Assembly: GCA_031472005.1 (NCBI GenBank)
Contig: PZJY01000013.1
Span: 310,001 to 374,000 of the forward strand
Origin: Tetracladium setigerum
Taxonomy: Eukaryota > Ascomycota > Leotiomycetes > Helotiales
Direction of reading: 5' to 3'
Length of the DNA: 64,000 nucleotides
A program made the position numbers and the translations under genes. Position 1 is the first letter of the stretch. The number at the start of each line of letters is the position of its first letter. A model generated the notes under the pieces. The model was not told where the DNA came from and ran no database searches. It worked only from the letters and a program-made list of their open reading frames with translations. This document shows positions 42,198 to 53,199 of this stretch, in pieces.

Positions 42198-43916
42198 TCA
42201 ACTGACACAAAAATAGACACGATGGGTTTGGATTCTTTTGCATTCGACCAGAGTTGAAGGTGAATCATTCGGATATTTGACACTTGTTCTGCTTGTATTT
42301 GTGCATATTGGTACTTAAATTAAATCCTACTATTATTGCGCTCTGCAAGAGTGCCGCGAGCGAGCGAACTGTTTTTTTGCCCTGTGCCGTGAATGACCGA
42401 TCTAGCACATCTTCTCCAAAACTGTCAGTCATCCTACCGATTCAGAAGCAGCCTGAGCACTGGCGCCGAAGCGCCGCAAGTTACTGTTGCGCCACTTTCT
42501 ACCTGCGTCATTTCTGGACAAGTAAGGAGTTGGTCCCCGAACTCCAGGTGGCTGGACTATACCATTTACCTCCGTCTAATTCTTACATTCTCTCTGATCA
42601 TCTCACAACTTTGCAGCAAGACTCTATGCCAGTACAGGCTGCCAAAGTTGCAGAATCTGACACAAATTTATCAGGAAATCCGTTTTGGTTCCTCGCAAGG
42701 TTTCTGCTAGCTGGTCATTTGTTGTAAAAGTCTGGAGAAAATCAGCCCTAAGCCTTCTAGATGTTTACTAAGTGTTGAGGCCAATACAGCATCAACCAGA
42801 TTTTGTCGCCCGTGCCCACTAATGGCGTTACCCAATTATTGAATCTGATCAGCTAGATCATAAGCATTATTATGCATGCCTGGGTCACTTTGGCCATGTT
42901 ATTTCTAGAACCAGGTCTTGGTACAAACAAGGGTGCAAAAAAAGTGTACGGAAAAGGCGCAAGAGGTGCAAAAGTTTTTTGCAGAACAAAGGTTTTATTA
43001 CTGCGAGCCACAAAATGTGGGGAAGTGCGACGATTGACAGAAGTAGGAAGCTGCAACCGAAATGGGATGAACGGCCCTGTCGCGCTTCTTCTTTTCTTGC
43101 CAATCGAAATTAAGTTGTTGAATTTCTCTACTCAATAAGCTCTTTCACCCTAAAGAGTTCTTCCATATGTTGTCACACATTACCGCAGTGGAGGATTTTT
43201 TGAGGTTGATGTGGACACGGCTTCCATGTTACTGTTCACAGCCCACCCTGTGTACAGCCTCCTCAGGAATGCCTCTGCTAGAGGTTCATATTGTAACACG
43301 TAATGTCTTCATGTGCAAGAACTATAACCACGGCCCCCTGAAATTTGCAGCACAACTTACCGACAATGGTCATTTCCTGCCGCGCTTCCCCTATATCTCC
43401 TTGAGGATTTATATCATAGCGGCTAAAATTGATAACAACCCCGCGGTTATCCCTAAACAAGCACATGTCAGCACGTTCCTTCGCACCATGAGACCCGAGA
43501 ATCTGGTTCAGCCGCTGAAATGATACGCGAAGAATGGGTCACCGAGGACTAGTGCACGCACCCTATTGGAGAGTTGTAGCCGCCCAGAATGCTTCCTGCA
43601 TTAGATGGCCTTTAACTTTGTACTCGAGTTTGTACTTTCACGAGAAAGGAATTGGAAGAGACCGGAAATCATGACACTGAGGGCACTTACATGATCTGGT
43701 AACGTGATTAATCCTAATTCTAGTAGTGCTCAAAGAAATTTTGAAAGTACCGAATTCCGCGTTATGGCGGAAGATAATTTCATGACTATACCTGCTAAGT
43801 AATGTGATGCAGAGAGTGATCGTATTTCGTACAGAAAGCCATTTGTCGTCAATTCCATTCTGCCCTCTTCTCCTTCTTCTGATCATATTATTCGATGGCG
43901 TCATACCGTATATATT
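42198..43916. other. Gene-poor stretch, about 1.7 kb
   Basis: Frames at 42284-42727, 42872-43138 and 43167-43523 have odd composition and no motif, and I do not support them as genes. One AAGGGTGCAAAA core is at 42929-42940, followed by an imperfect inverted copy near 42970-42985. Confidence 0.45.
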
Positions 43917-43990
43917 CTCCACCCTGGTTTTGCACCCTGGCTGCACCCTGGTTTTGCACCCTGGTTTTGCACCCTGGTTTCGCAACCTGT
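43917..43990. repeat. 13-bp minisatellite with TTTTGCACCCT core
   Basis: About five copies of GGTTTTGCACCCT with small losses. It shares the 11-bp core with the 17-bp arrays at 29.8 and 31.6 kb. Confidence 0.85.
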
Positions 43991-44701
43991 TCGTCCGTGA
44001 CCCTTCCTTCAGGAAGCCGAAGTGTACTTATCGCGCCAGAATCACTTGGCGCACGTGGTTCTGCCTTAGGGCGGGTCCCCGATCGCGCTCAAATGTCAAC
44101 TTCCGCGAACACTTAAAACTATCTGGTCGCTTAATTCTGTAACAGGAATATAGAAGCTTTGGCATTCGTATCTATTCGTACTTCTCGTTATTGACTACCC
44201 AAAAAATTTGGGCGTTTGCGAAGAGTCAGTAATGTAATATCGCTAATGGCACTGCTAAGGGGTTGGAAATTGAGGTCACTTTTCGACCATCTGAATTGAG
44301 TTTCTCGCGATCACTAAGCCTTGGTATCCGCAATTGGTTTGTAGCTGCAAGTTCGCTCGGTACGAACTACAGTGTTAATTCGCTGATATTTTCAAAGAGG
44401 GTTTGTGTGCCAAGTAGATGAAGGTCCAACATCGACCATCATTCTCCGTTTCCCAAAAACCAACAGCACTAAGTGTTGGTGGCTTACTCTCTTTGAATGT
44501 ATTGGTCTACGTTGGGTCAACGTTGGGTCAATCGCAAATCATAATCAAAACAAATTGCTCACTATTCTTCATGTTATGAATGCCGAAGTAGTTTCGTCGT
44601 CATTTCTCAATTGCGAAACGAGCTGAAGCAGAGGTAGCTGTGATAATATCAAAGGTCAATGAGTAGATGCCATATTCTATAATGTCTGAAGCGACATTTA
44701 A
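43991..44701. other. Gene-poor stretch, no gene seen
   Basis: Only short frames such as 44405-44626. The phrase AACGTTGGGTCA is present in a short local duplication near 44511-44530. Nothing else is evident. Confidence 0.35.
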
Positions 44702-44803
44702 GGCATGGGTAAGACTTTCGTCGGCTATGACAGGCGGCATAGGTAAGACTTCAGTCGGCTATGAAGGACGGCATGGGTAAGGCTTTCGTTGGCCATGAAG
44801 GAG
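44702..44803. repeat. 34-bp tandem repeat, three copies
   Basis: Copies at 44702-44735, 44736-44769 and 44770-44803 begin GGCATGGGTAAGACTTTCGT and differ at several positions. The period is not a multiple of three and the array is not in a supported gene. Confidence 0.75.
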
Positions 44804-45148
44804 GGACGGCTTTGCCAGTGACTGGTGTGATGCCCAACCTGCTGATAGTGTTTGAAAGAGTCTTGACGCCGCAGCCGACAGTCTTGATAAATGTTTTTAT
44901 TGGAGGATGACTATCTATAAGGTTCAGACTATTTACTTGCAAACTTCTTGAATCGTAACTCGCTTTGTTGGTAATAATCGACGCTGATCTCCGTGCGCGG
45001 ACTTAGGCACTCTTCATGAATAACCGTTTCGGTTTGGTGCTTTGCCAGATCTTTAAGCAGGCCATTACCGTCAGACTGGATTGTATGTAAACCCCACCGT
45101 CGTTCATTTATATTTCAACGGACAACATCTACCTTGGCGACCATCACC

Positions 45149-46059
45149 ATGGCAAACTCTGACACAACTGTTCAGCCAGTCATCCCGAATTCGATGGAAT
45201 TCTTCCATCCCGATGGACAAATGTGTCTTGAAACATCAACAGATGGGATATCTGACACAACTGTTCAACCAGTCAGCCTGAACATGGACTTCGACTTCTG
45301 TCTCGACGGATATCGGTTCCTGGAGACAACCGACAAGATATTTGACACAGCTGCCCAGTCAGTCGGCCCTAATTCGATGGAATTCTTCTGTCCCGACGGA
45401 CAAATCGACACAATAACAAAGGGGACGCACTTGTTGGACCCCGATCTTCATTCAGATCTCTTCGAGGATGATCTACTTTGGCGACACAACATAGCACCAG
45501 ATATTATGTCCGATAACGCTTCCAACTCTCAAATGTTAGGTTCTGTTAGACTTGGAAGATATGCAATGCAAAGTTTCGAGACTTGGAAATCGAAGTGGGA
45601 TGATAAGATGCTACTGGTACAATGGAAAGACGAAGGAAAAGATCGGGATTCCATTACAAAGGCCTACATAAACATGGGAATACCTCGGAAATACAACACA
45701 TGGAAGTCAGATTTGCGGAGAACCAGGATTGAGGTCAGTCTATTCGCCTTGAGATATTATAAGATAGAATCTGATTCTTGACAAAACAGATCGAGGCACT
45801 AGGCAAGGCAGCTGCAGCAGACCGACAAGGTGAAGCAAATCGTCTAAGAGATTTGACGTCATTCTACAATATAAACGATGCAGTCAAGGTTGACTTTGAT
45901 GATATTTGGGAGCGCATATCACAATCTATGAAACTTCATGGAAGTCAAATCGAGTGGTCGTCACACAAAGTCAGGTACGCGTGGAACCATGGTGTTTCGG
46001 AGTTATTCCCAGATATTATCTTACCTGAACGCACATTATCTTGTGCCACTCTCGTTTGA
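45149..46059 (+). CDS. Hypothetical protein with N-terminal repeats, 284 aa, two exons
   Basis: Exon 1 is 45149-45733 and exon 2 is 45790-46059, joined in frame across GTCAGT...AACAG. The start is MANSDTTVQPVIPNSMEFFH. The first 90 residues hold three imperfect copies of a 30-residue unit (TVQPVIPNSMEFFHPDGQ; TVQPVSLNMDFDFCLDGY; AAQSVGPNSMEFFCPDGQ). The rest is helical and Trp-rich: SFETWKSKWDDKMLLVQWKD, GIPRKYNTWKSDLRRTRIE, and in exon 2 FDDIWERISQSMKLHGSQIE. The Trp spacing recalls small Myb/SANT-like or Clr5-like DNA-binding folds, but I cannot assign it. A cytoplasmic or nuclear location is likely. Confidence 0.6.
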
Positions 46060-46379
46060 CTCAAGCGAAGTTCTTAGTCAACTGTTGGTTGACGGGTCAA
46101 ACCTGGTAATGTAAATTGTGTTACAAAATTTGACGCAAAAAAAAGTTCTAGGTTCCAAAGGTAAATCAAAAACCCCCTATCCCTTCTTGCAAAGAATATC
46201 GCTGACTGTGGCCGAAGTACATTACTAGGGCAGCCGGCTGTTGAGAGAAAAAGGCGGCGATTCCTCGCGGGTGACTCCACATCGAACCTTTCAGGCGTCT
46301 GAATCGCTGGCTCAACATAAAGTTCTCCAGTATCACAACCCTTCAACCTATTCACGTCCTGCTTTGATACCAAGAATGG

Positions 46380-46645
46380 ATGCTTGCTGGAAGGATGCAA
46401 GAGTATAATGGCAGAACTGGCTGCTAGTCGTAGCTACTCTTTCGAAAGATGCGCCAAGAGTAGCTGCTTGTTGGAAGACGTGCAAAAGTGTGATGGCAGA
46501 ACTAGCTGCTTCTACAAAAGATGTGATACCAAGAATAGATAGATACCTGCTAGAGGGTGTAAGAGTGTGATGGTGGGATTGGCTGGTCGTTGAAGTATTA
46601 TGGCAGCAGAATTGGCTGCTTGTTGGAAGAAGTGCAAAAGTTTGA
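46380..46645. repeat. Degenerate tandem repeat, about 4-5 copies
   Basis: Recurring phrase GCTGCTTGTTGGAAGA, then GTGCAAAAGTGTGATGGCAG, in irregular copies of roughly 45-60 bp (for example at 46379, 46460, 46565 and 46613). It lies in the upstream DNA of the kinase-like gene. The - strand frames through it are not supported as genes. Confidence 0.6.
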
Positions 46646-46753
46646 TGGAAGGACCGGAACCCGGCCTTGGGAACGCCAATCGCATTTAACATGGCTTTTA
46701 AATGAATGTTATTCTCCCCTCAATTTACTGATCATTCCGCTACTCTCTCCCTC

Positions 46754-47761
46754 ATGGATCCCCAAAGTAGGCCACTGAGGAAGGTAAAACCATTCTACTT
46801 CGGCGGTATTCAATATATCACGTCAGCACACTCAGCAACCACTGGGCCACCGAAAGTGAGACGGTTGTTGAGAATCGACTTCAAGAACCCGAGGGATGAT
46901 TATAAATTTATACAGAAGCTACAATCAAACCAGGGCACGCTCGTAATTCACCGGAAGAATCGCCTTCACCTTGCTGTCATCCGCGAGTCGTTCTCAACAA
47001 CTCCATTGCAGATGCTCGAGGTATTGGCCCAAGTTCAACATCCCAATATCGCCGATATCCTTGATGTTTACTTTCACGACAGCAAGCTATGCATTGTAGG
47101 CGAGCATCTAGACGTCTCTCTGCTCGATCTTGAACTTAAGCGGTTGGTCCCGGAGGAGTGGGAGATAGCAACTATTATTGCGGAGGTGACTGACCCTAGT
47201 TCGGTCGCGTATCATGAGATTAACTTGAATTGTGTAGGTTATCAAAGCGATGACTTATCTCTTAGATACCTTGCCAACTTGCAAACTCCACATTGACAGT
47301 GTGAGACTGTCACTGCAGGGTGATGTCAAGCTGGGTATGCCACCCCATGCTAATAACTCCCCGTGGCTAATCATTCAGTCCCTGATATGCATTATGAAAG
47401 CCCACAAGAGACTTATACTGCAGACCATGAGTATAATTCGGCATTTTTAGCTGGGATACTGGAAGTACTCATGTCGCACGGCACGTCGAGCGATAAAGAC
47501 TGGTCCCAAGAAGCTCTCGAGTTCTCGACAATTCCAGCTTCAGACTCTTTGGCGCCATTCATGAACGTGAGTGTCTTCATGTAGCGTCTTCGGCCCACTA
47601 CTGATATGTCAAAGCATGTTTTCTTGAGCAAGGCAGTGTCTTCGTCTAGGCTGGTTCCACGGGTCCACTTGGCAACGCGGATATTAGGCTGTCAACCACA
47701 AGTTTATCCTGAAGGGGAAGGTTCAGCGATTTCCCTATCCGAGCCGGCAACCGCTACATGA
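46754..47761 (+). CDS. Protein-kinase-like protein lacking catalytic motifs (pseudokinase), 287 aa
   Basis: Exons 46754-47185, 47238-47334, 47379-47566 and 47615-47761 join in frame. The start is MDPQSRPLRKVKPFYFGG; an ATG at 46706 would add 16 residues. Kinase landmarks in order are a VIHRKNRLHLAVIRE strand pair, MLEVLAQVQHPNIADILDVY (helix C and following strand), KLCIVGEHLDVSLLDL (hinge) and WEIATIIAEVIKAMTYLLDT. Then HIDSVRLSLQGDVKL occupies the place of the HRD loop and following strands. The tail has a truncated C-lobe with FLAGILEVLMSHGT and a HVFLS end. There is no Gly-rich loop, HRD, DFG or APE motif, so phosphotransfer is unlikely. Similar degenerate kinases are common in fungi and may act as decoys or scaffolds. 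Confidence 0.7.
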
Positions 47762-48110
47762 CCAAGGCTAGTTATCCTCTACATGGAACACCTCAGAATA
47801 TGGCGAATCTCTATTTAGCACATCTATTATTGTGGGTTAGAACGAGACCTGGTACGATTTATCTCAATTAGCATATCAACATATTTAATAGAATTTGAAC
47901 ATCTCCCGCATCACAAGCACCACAAAGCGAGATTACCAGTAATAGGCCTTAAAACTTTTGTCAGAAACTATATTGCCATAATTGATTAATTGAGTCTGTT
48001 ATTATGAGTGTACGAACCCCCGACAACTGACTTGTCACTTAAAAGCTTCCTTGGCTTGTAAATCTACATATATACTACAGACAGCCCTTATCCAGCACTA
48101 GCAGCAAGTA
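47762..48110. other. Intergenic region, no gene seen
   Basis: 3' flank of the kinase-like gene. AT-rich, without open frames of note. Confidence 0.4.
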
Positions 48111-48290
48111 TTACCTAGACAAGATCCTCATCATTATATCAACTTTTTTTTTGACGCTTCCATTTTCCATTTGAGATTCTGCAACACCAACTTTAGCCTC
48201 TCCAGCGTTGGGATGCACTCTGGTAATAACAGTTCCTGCTCGTGGAGCACCAATTCCGAGCTTCGAAGCATCTTCAACCAACTCTCTCAT
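48111..48290 (-). CDS. Possible small protein, 59 aa
   Basis: The frame from ATG 48290 to TAA 48113-48111 encodes MRELVEDASKLGIGAPRAGT and then VITRVHPNAGEAKVGVAESQ, ending in a Lys-rich helix. The composition is protein-like, but no splice partner, family or signal peptide is visible. It could be a stand-alone small protein, an exon remnant or chance. Confidence 0.3.
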   Translation of the reverse strand: MRELVEDASKLGIGAPRAGTVITRVHPNAGEAKVGVAESQMENGSVKKKVDIMMRILSR

Positions 48291-48743
48291 GTTAGCAGTT
48301 ATCAGTGTTATTAGTTGAGAAATCGCCGGGTGGTTAAGGGAGAATTACGATTTGAGAAACTAAGGCGAATGTATTTAAGCGAAATCTTGTTGTCTTAATT
48401 ATTTCTATCAAGCAATTAGTGCTTTCTACTTTGTTATGTCCCACGCCATTACTTTGTCTTGATCTAAATGTCCCTCACTATTAAGCCGATTTCCTCCGCA
48501 TGTTCCCAAACAGTTCTCCAACGCTTTGCCATTATAAGCAGCCCAGGCGAGCACCCTTTCGACCCAAGACACGTATTTCCTTTCCTCCATCCTTGCGACC
48601 CTGCACATACAGGAGTTTTCTAGAAAGCTTTCGGAGGGTCTGGTTTTGGCTCCGTAAATAGTGTGGAGTTACATCAAGCTTTTCGTCAGCTAGTCTCCAG
48701 TACAAAATGCACTTAGTAAAGTGAACTTTGTTGGATATTCACC

Positions 48744-49142
48744 ATGGATTCCAAAGCACAGGCCAGCCAGCCAGAAAATATGGACTGGGAATCTCACCAA
48801 GCTCCATCACCAAGCGATCGCCCAACTTCAAGCGTATACAGTGACGATGTGTCCATCATGACCTACCTCATTCACAAAGTTTCGGAGGAGATAAGGACAC
48901 AAGAATACGAGACAATTGCTTCATTTATGAGAGAAAATCAGGCGCTCGAGGAGGAACTTGCACGTCACCAGCAACTATGGGATAAGACAATCATTTTGGC
49001 GAATGAAGTCATAGAGGCAATCACAACAATCAGAAAGAGTCTCATCACGGTTGATACAAAGGTGGCAGGTGCGGAGAAAGACTGGTTGGCATTCTGGGGG
49101 ATCTATAGAGAGTTTTTAGGAGAGCATCAACCCTGGATCTAA
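48744..49142 (+). CDS. Small coiled-coil protein, 132 aa
   Basis: Single exon with start MDSKAQASQPENMDWESHQA. A Ser/Pro-rich N-terminus leads to a long amphipathic helix (YLIHKVSEEIRTQEYETIAS; FMRENQALEEELARHQQLWD; IEAITTIRKSLITVDTKVAG). The end is aromatic (WLAFWGIYREFLGEHQPWI). No family was recognised. Its TAA (49140-49142) overlaps the TAG of the convergent gene (49141-49139). Confidence 0.65.
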   Translation: MDSKAQASQPENMDWESHQAPSPSDRPTSSVYSDDVSIMTYLIHKVSEEIRTQEYETIASFMRENQALEEELARHQQLWDKTIILANEVIEAITTIRKSLITVDTKVAGAEKDWLAFWGIYREFLGEHQPWI

Positions 49143-49885
49143 GAAGCGTCGTTGGCCAAGAACTCGAACCCGTTATAATCGAGATATGGCTCTGAGTACG
49201 ATTCTGGAGCTTGCGATGCCGGCGGAGCGTAGAGGGGCTGTGAGGGGAAAGGTGCTGGAGGCTGAGTGCTGTTCGGACCTTGGTATGTCTTCTGAGCATT
49301 GGAGAACATCGGTGGTTGATTGAGCTGGGGAGGATTGGAACCCTGCGGTTGAGATGAAGCTCCGGTTGATGGCTGTGAGTTCGACGGCTGTAACGCCATT
49401 TCCAGAACACCTCTGCCAATAACCTCAAATCTTTCCATAGTACCGACCATTGTTGCAACGCCCCCTTCCACTGTCCTAGATCAAACTGTTAGAGAGGGGG
49501 TTTTTTTCTTTTTTTTTCAAAATGAAGACGGAAGCGGTACTTCTTGATTTGTTCTGCCCTACACTTGAAATCAGTCAACCTCTAGAGTAAGTCGAAATAC
49601 TTACATAGTTTGCAAATCATTGAGGGCCACACATAACTCATCCTGTCGTCTCTTCACGTCCTCCAGGACTTGAAAATATGGCGTGAAGTCGGCAGGACTT
49701 CGTAGAGGCTGTCGGTGCGGCTGGGGCCGAGGCCGGGACGGAGAGAGACGCGGTGGTATCGGGCGTTGAACTTGGATTGTGGGATGTTGAGGACCGCCCT
49801 CGACGCGCTGGTTCCTAGACTCACCCCACTGCTTGTACATACGAAGAAAAGTCGCAAAGTCGGGACCCTCGCTTGCGGTTGACAT
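49139..49885 (-). CDS. Pro/Gln-rich hypothetical protein, 211 aa, three exons with an 18-nt microexon
   Basis: Exons 49885-49605, 49558-49541 (18 nt, encoding most of AEQIKK) and 49475-49139 join in frame. All introns have GTAAGT or GTACCG donors and TAG acceptors, and the last intron has a long pyrimidine tract. The start is MSTASEGPDFATFLRMYKQW. The N-terminal half is helical with RPIPPRLSPSRPRPQPHRQP and a coiled-coil piece (FQVLEDVKRRQDELCVALND) that continues over the microexon. The C-terminal half is low-complexity Pro/Gln/Ser (PPQLNQPPMFSNAQKTYQGP). It is a likely scaffold or nuclear protein of unknown function. Confidence 0.65.
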
Positions 49886-50229
49886 GTTGTCTGAAAGGAA
49901 GACGTACCATGGGGCAAGGCTCTTTGTCGCACGGCGCTGCTTCCTACCTTATACGATATTCGTTTTCAATACCTTCAATCGTAGGTACCGTGCACAGCCC
50001 GATCTCCTCGTCTCTCAATTGAGAGTAGTTCTAAACCAGGTGACATACATGCAGATCATTTTCAACTTCATAGAGCAATTACTGGGAGCCAAATGTGTAC
50101 AACGCCAAAAACTGGGGCATCCCCTGTGTACCTGAAACCGGGATCGGCGGCCGCCGGCCATTTGTAAGCGACAAGCGCCCTAACATCATCGCTCCAAAAA
50201 GTTTCCCATCAGCGATTCTGAATCCCGCT

Positions 50230-50440
50230 TATCCTTGATGGTGAGAGCCAGAATCTCCTCCCACACCAAAGAAACACCCAAATATAGACGCATCACCACA
50301 GCCCCAAAGTTTTCTGTCTGGGTGTGGAAGCCAGAACCTCCTCCACACTACAGAAGAATCCAATTGTCAAAGTAAATATCTTCGTCTGGATGTAAGATCC
50401 AGAACCTCCTCCACACTGCGGAAGAGCCCAATTATGGACA
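50230..50440. repeat. Degenerate tandem repeat upstream of the coiled-coil gene
   Basis: The phrase CCAGAACCTCCTCCACACT recurs three times (about 50250, 50331 and 50400), followed in the last two by a variant of ACAGAAGAATCCAATT. The spacing is about 70-80 bp. It is non-coding. Confidence 0.65.
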
Positions 50441-50625
50441 CATTTTCAAAGTCGCAAGTGCTTTTGCATTGATGGAGATGCGTACCGTTGCGCTCTCTGG
50501 GTTGGCGATGCCTCCTTTTGCAATTTACGGAAACCATAATTTGCACTATTTAAGGCCCACACAAGACCCTTGAGGCCCTTCAACGATTATCACCACCCAA
50601 AACATCATTACACTATCAATCAATC

Positions 50626-51470
50626 ATGTCCTCACCAGAAGAACCGACCTTAATGGGCGCTGTTGGTGGCACTCGCCGGTCCACCCCAAGACCAGAGGTT
50701 AAATTATTTGCTAAGATCCCAAATTACGAGAATCGAACTGACCTACTTAGGGTTCCGGTGCGCAGGCTACAGAGCTTCCAGCGGCTCAGCGGATCGAGGT
50801 CTTGAGAGCAGAGAACGACAATCTCCGTATTCAACTCGACGAAGCGCATGTACGACTTCTCCATTCTCGAATCGGCCACCAATCCGAGGCACAAGGCCGT
50901 CAATCCGAAGCGCAAATTCGTCACATCTTACAAGGGGGCCTCGACGCTATACAGCAGACATACTTCAAGCTTGCGACGAGCTACAAATCTAGACTCAGCA
51001 ATTACGACGCTGAGAAAGTCACACTTCTAGAGGATATCCGAATTGCCGATGAGCTTGCCGCAAGCCAAAAGCAGTTGATTGAGATGTATGAAGCCAGAGA
51101 TCGACAGCAGCATCAACCTGCGTGCCATCTTATTGAAGGTGGCCCGCTGCTGTCCCAATACAATGATCATAACCAATCCTCCCAATATCTGACCTACCAA
51201 CTACCCCGCAGCCAGGAGTTCAACATAGATCCTACGCGCCTCCACACTCTAGATGATCTCGATTACAGTATTGGATCCCCCCTCGAGCCATGTACTACAG
51301 AGGCGGTCATGTCCACACCGGTCGCTGCATCCCAATCGACGCCACATCCAACACCCACCGTGCATGATGTTCCAGAGTCCAATTATACTAACAGCGACGG
51401 AAACAAGAGAGGACTGGAGGATGAGGGCAATGAGGGTGTAAAATCCAACAAAAAGCGCAAGATTAAGTGA
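50626..51470 (+). CDS. Coiled-coil protein with C-terminal nuclear signal, 263 aa, two exons
   Basis: Exon 1 is 50626-50697 (24 codons, MSSPEEPTLMGAVGGTRRST start). Exon 2 is 50751-51470, in frame across GTTAAA...CTTAG. Exon 2 opens with a heptad-rich helix (RIEVLRAENDNLRIQLDEAH; YKSRLSNYDAEKVTLLEDIR; ADELAASQKQLIEMYEARDR). It then becomes Gln/Ser/Pro-rich and ends in a Lys/Arg cluster, KSNKKRKIK, that looks like a nuclear localisation signal. No DNA-binding domain was recognised. It sits in a run of similar-looking proteins (48744-54353). Confidence 0.65.
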
Positions 51471-51824
51471 GCGCCATGGTCAAGGGTGGATGTGGCTGTT
51501 GGCTGTTGTAGTATATGACCTTGGTGTGTTTTGGGGTTTCGTAATACATTAGTTGTATGACAATTTAAGTCTTCTCAATTTTCTCACAGCAAGTGACTTT
51601 CTTTACAGTAAGTGACTTCTTGCTGGCAAGTGAAGACAAAGATGGTCAGCCACGATACATGGTAGCTAGTGGCCATGCCTGGGTAGAATGTGCTTCAAGG
51701 CCATTTCTGGCAGCCTCTTTTTCTTCTGCCTTCCTTCCTATAATGCTGTCAAGTCCTCCCTTCTTGTATCTTAACATCTGTGAGTACAGCATCTGGAACA
51801 TTGATACCCTGTACATAGTTTACC

Positions 51825-52214
51825 ATGAACTCTGATCGTCATACAAGTCGTCCTCGACGGCTCAACCCACGCGCTAAGCCTTTCTCAAACGGACCACCTC
51901 CACTGAGCCCAATTGATAGGATCATCAGCCTCCACCATGGCTCGACTATAGCAATTGAAGCAACACCTCAGCGACTACAGGCGTCGAAGCAATTCCCAGT
52001 TCCCAGCTTACCAGAGAGGATCGAGCAGCTACAGAAGCAGAATAGCAGCCTTAATCACGAGATAACATACTACCGAGAAATGGAGCATTGCAGGAAGGAG
52101 TTTGAAGATGAGGTAACACTTGTAAAAGAGAAGCTAGATAAGGCGCTGGCCAAGTTGGCTGGGAATCAGCAGCGAATTGGTGATGAATGGAGTCAACTAA
52201 GGCAAGGGTCATGA
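51825..52214 (+). CDS. Small coiled-coil protein, 129 aa
   Basis: Single frame starting MNSDRHTSRPRRLNPRAKPF, with a basic Pro-rich N-terminus and a coiled-coil C-terminal half (PERIEQLQKQNSSLNHEITY; FEDEVTLVKEKLDKALAKLA). It resembles its neighbours at 48744 and 50626 in layout, not in obvious sequence. No family was recognised. Confidence 0.55.
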   Translation: MNSDRHTSRPRRLNPRAKPFSNGPPPLSPIDRIISLHHGSTIAIEATPQRLQASKQFPVPSLPERIEQLQKQNSSLNHEITYYREMEHCRKEFEDEVTLVKEKLDKALAKLAGNQQRIGDEWSQLRQGS

Positions 52215-52659
52215 GTAGAATAATGTTCAATCAGCTCGAAATTGGAAACGTTGAATGGGCAGAGGGATCAAGCTGGCAAATTTCAATGGCAGGCCAATCA
52301 TCATTGTGCACATAGCCCTTAGAATTCGCTTGGTGAATACACGATTTTAATTTCCCTCATCTCTTGTGACTATGCTATGATCATATCAACTGGCACTGAT
52401 AGTAGCCACTGAGTATTCACTCTCTATAAATCACCCAAACCAAAACTTAACGCAATAGTGCCACGAAAGAGATGCTGTATTTCCCAAAACGACGCAAATC
52501 AAAATCTGTAGGCCTACCCTTTTGGCCGCCATTCTTGGAGGTGGATTGGGTTGGAAACACCATCAGACCAGAAGGCGACATGTTTCCAGACGTCATTCTT
52601 GCTTCAGAAACGTGCGATATTGTGGCAGAACAAGGGAAACAGAGGGGATTTTAGATCAG

Positions 52660-53010
52660 CTGACAAATGCCCAGAAATAGAGTGGTTTAGGGAGTGGTGT
52701 TGATGGCAAGGCCAAGAAACGGGCTTCTGCTCTGAGATCGAGAATAGACTGAGGTGGCTGATGAAGTCCAGAAATGGTGTATACTCTGCGAAGGATGCTT
52801 GAAGGTATGGGTGGAACTAACTCGTGCATAGAGATCATGAAATAAAGTGGGTTGAAAAGTCAAAAACCCGTTTCTGGTTAGATTCAGAAAAATGGTGGTG
52901 TGGTAGACAAGTCAAGAAACGGCTTCCGCTTAGACCGTGGTCTTGAAATAGAGTGGTATGGGTGACAAGGTCAAGAAATGGCTTATAGATTGGAAGGCAG
53001 GCGTTCAGAG
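52660..53010. repeat. Degenerate repeats with GTCAAGAAACGGCTTCYGCT core
   Basis: The phrase appears in several decayed copies (about 52708, 52857, 52908 and 52960), each near AATAGAGTGGTNTGGG. The spacing is irregular, about 50-150 bp. No supported gene overlaps it; a 60-residue frame at 52472-52654 just upstream is not convincing. Confidence 0.5.
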
Positions 53011-53199
53011 ATAGTTATATTCATGCGCCGCGTAAGAACTAAGAAACTGGATAAGCTAAAGAAATGGATCACAATCTCTGAGGACTGAGGAACGCATTGC
53101 AGAGAACATCAAAACAGCGTCTTTGTTTCAGTCACAAAAGAATCACAAAGCGCATGCACATTAATTGCTATCTAGGAGAGATACACAACCACTATCATT

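Noticed and set aside
42284..43523. Three + strand frames (147, 88 and 118 residues)
   Set aside because: Odd composition, no consistent splice connections, and location in repeat-bearing DNA.
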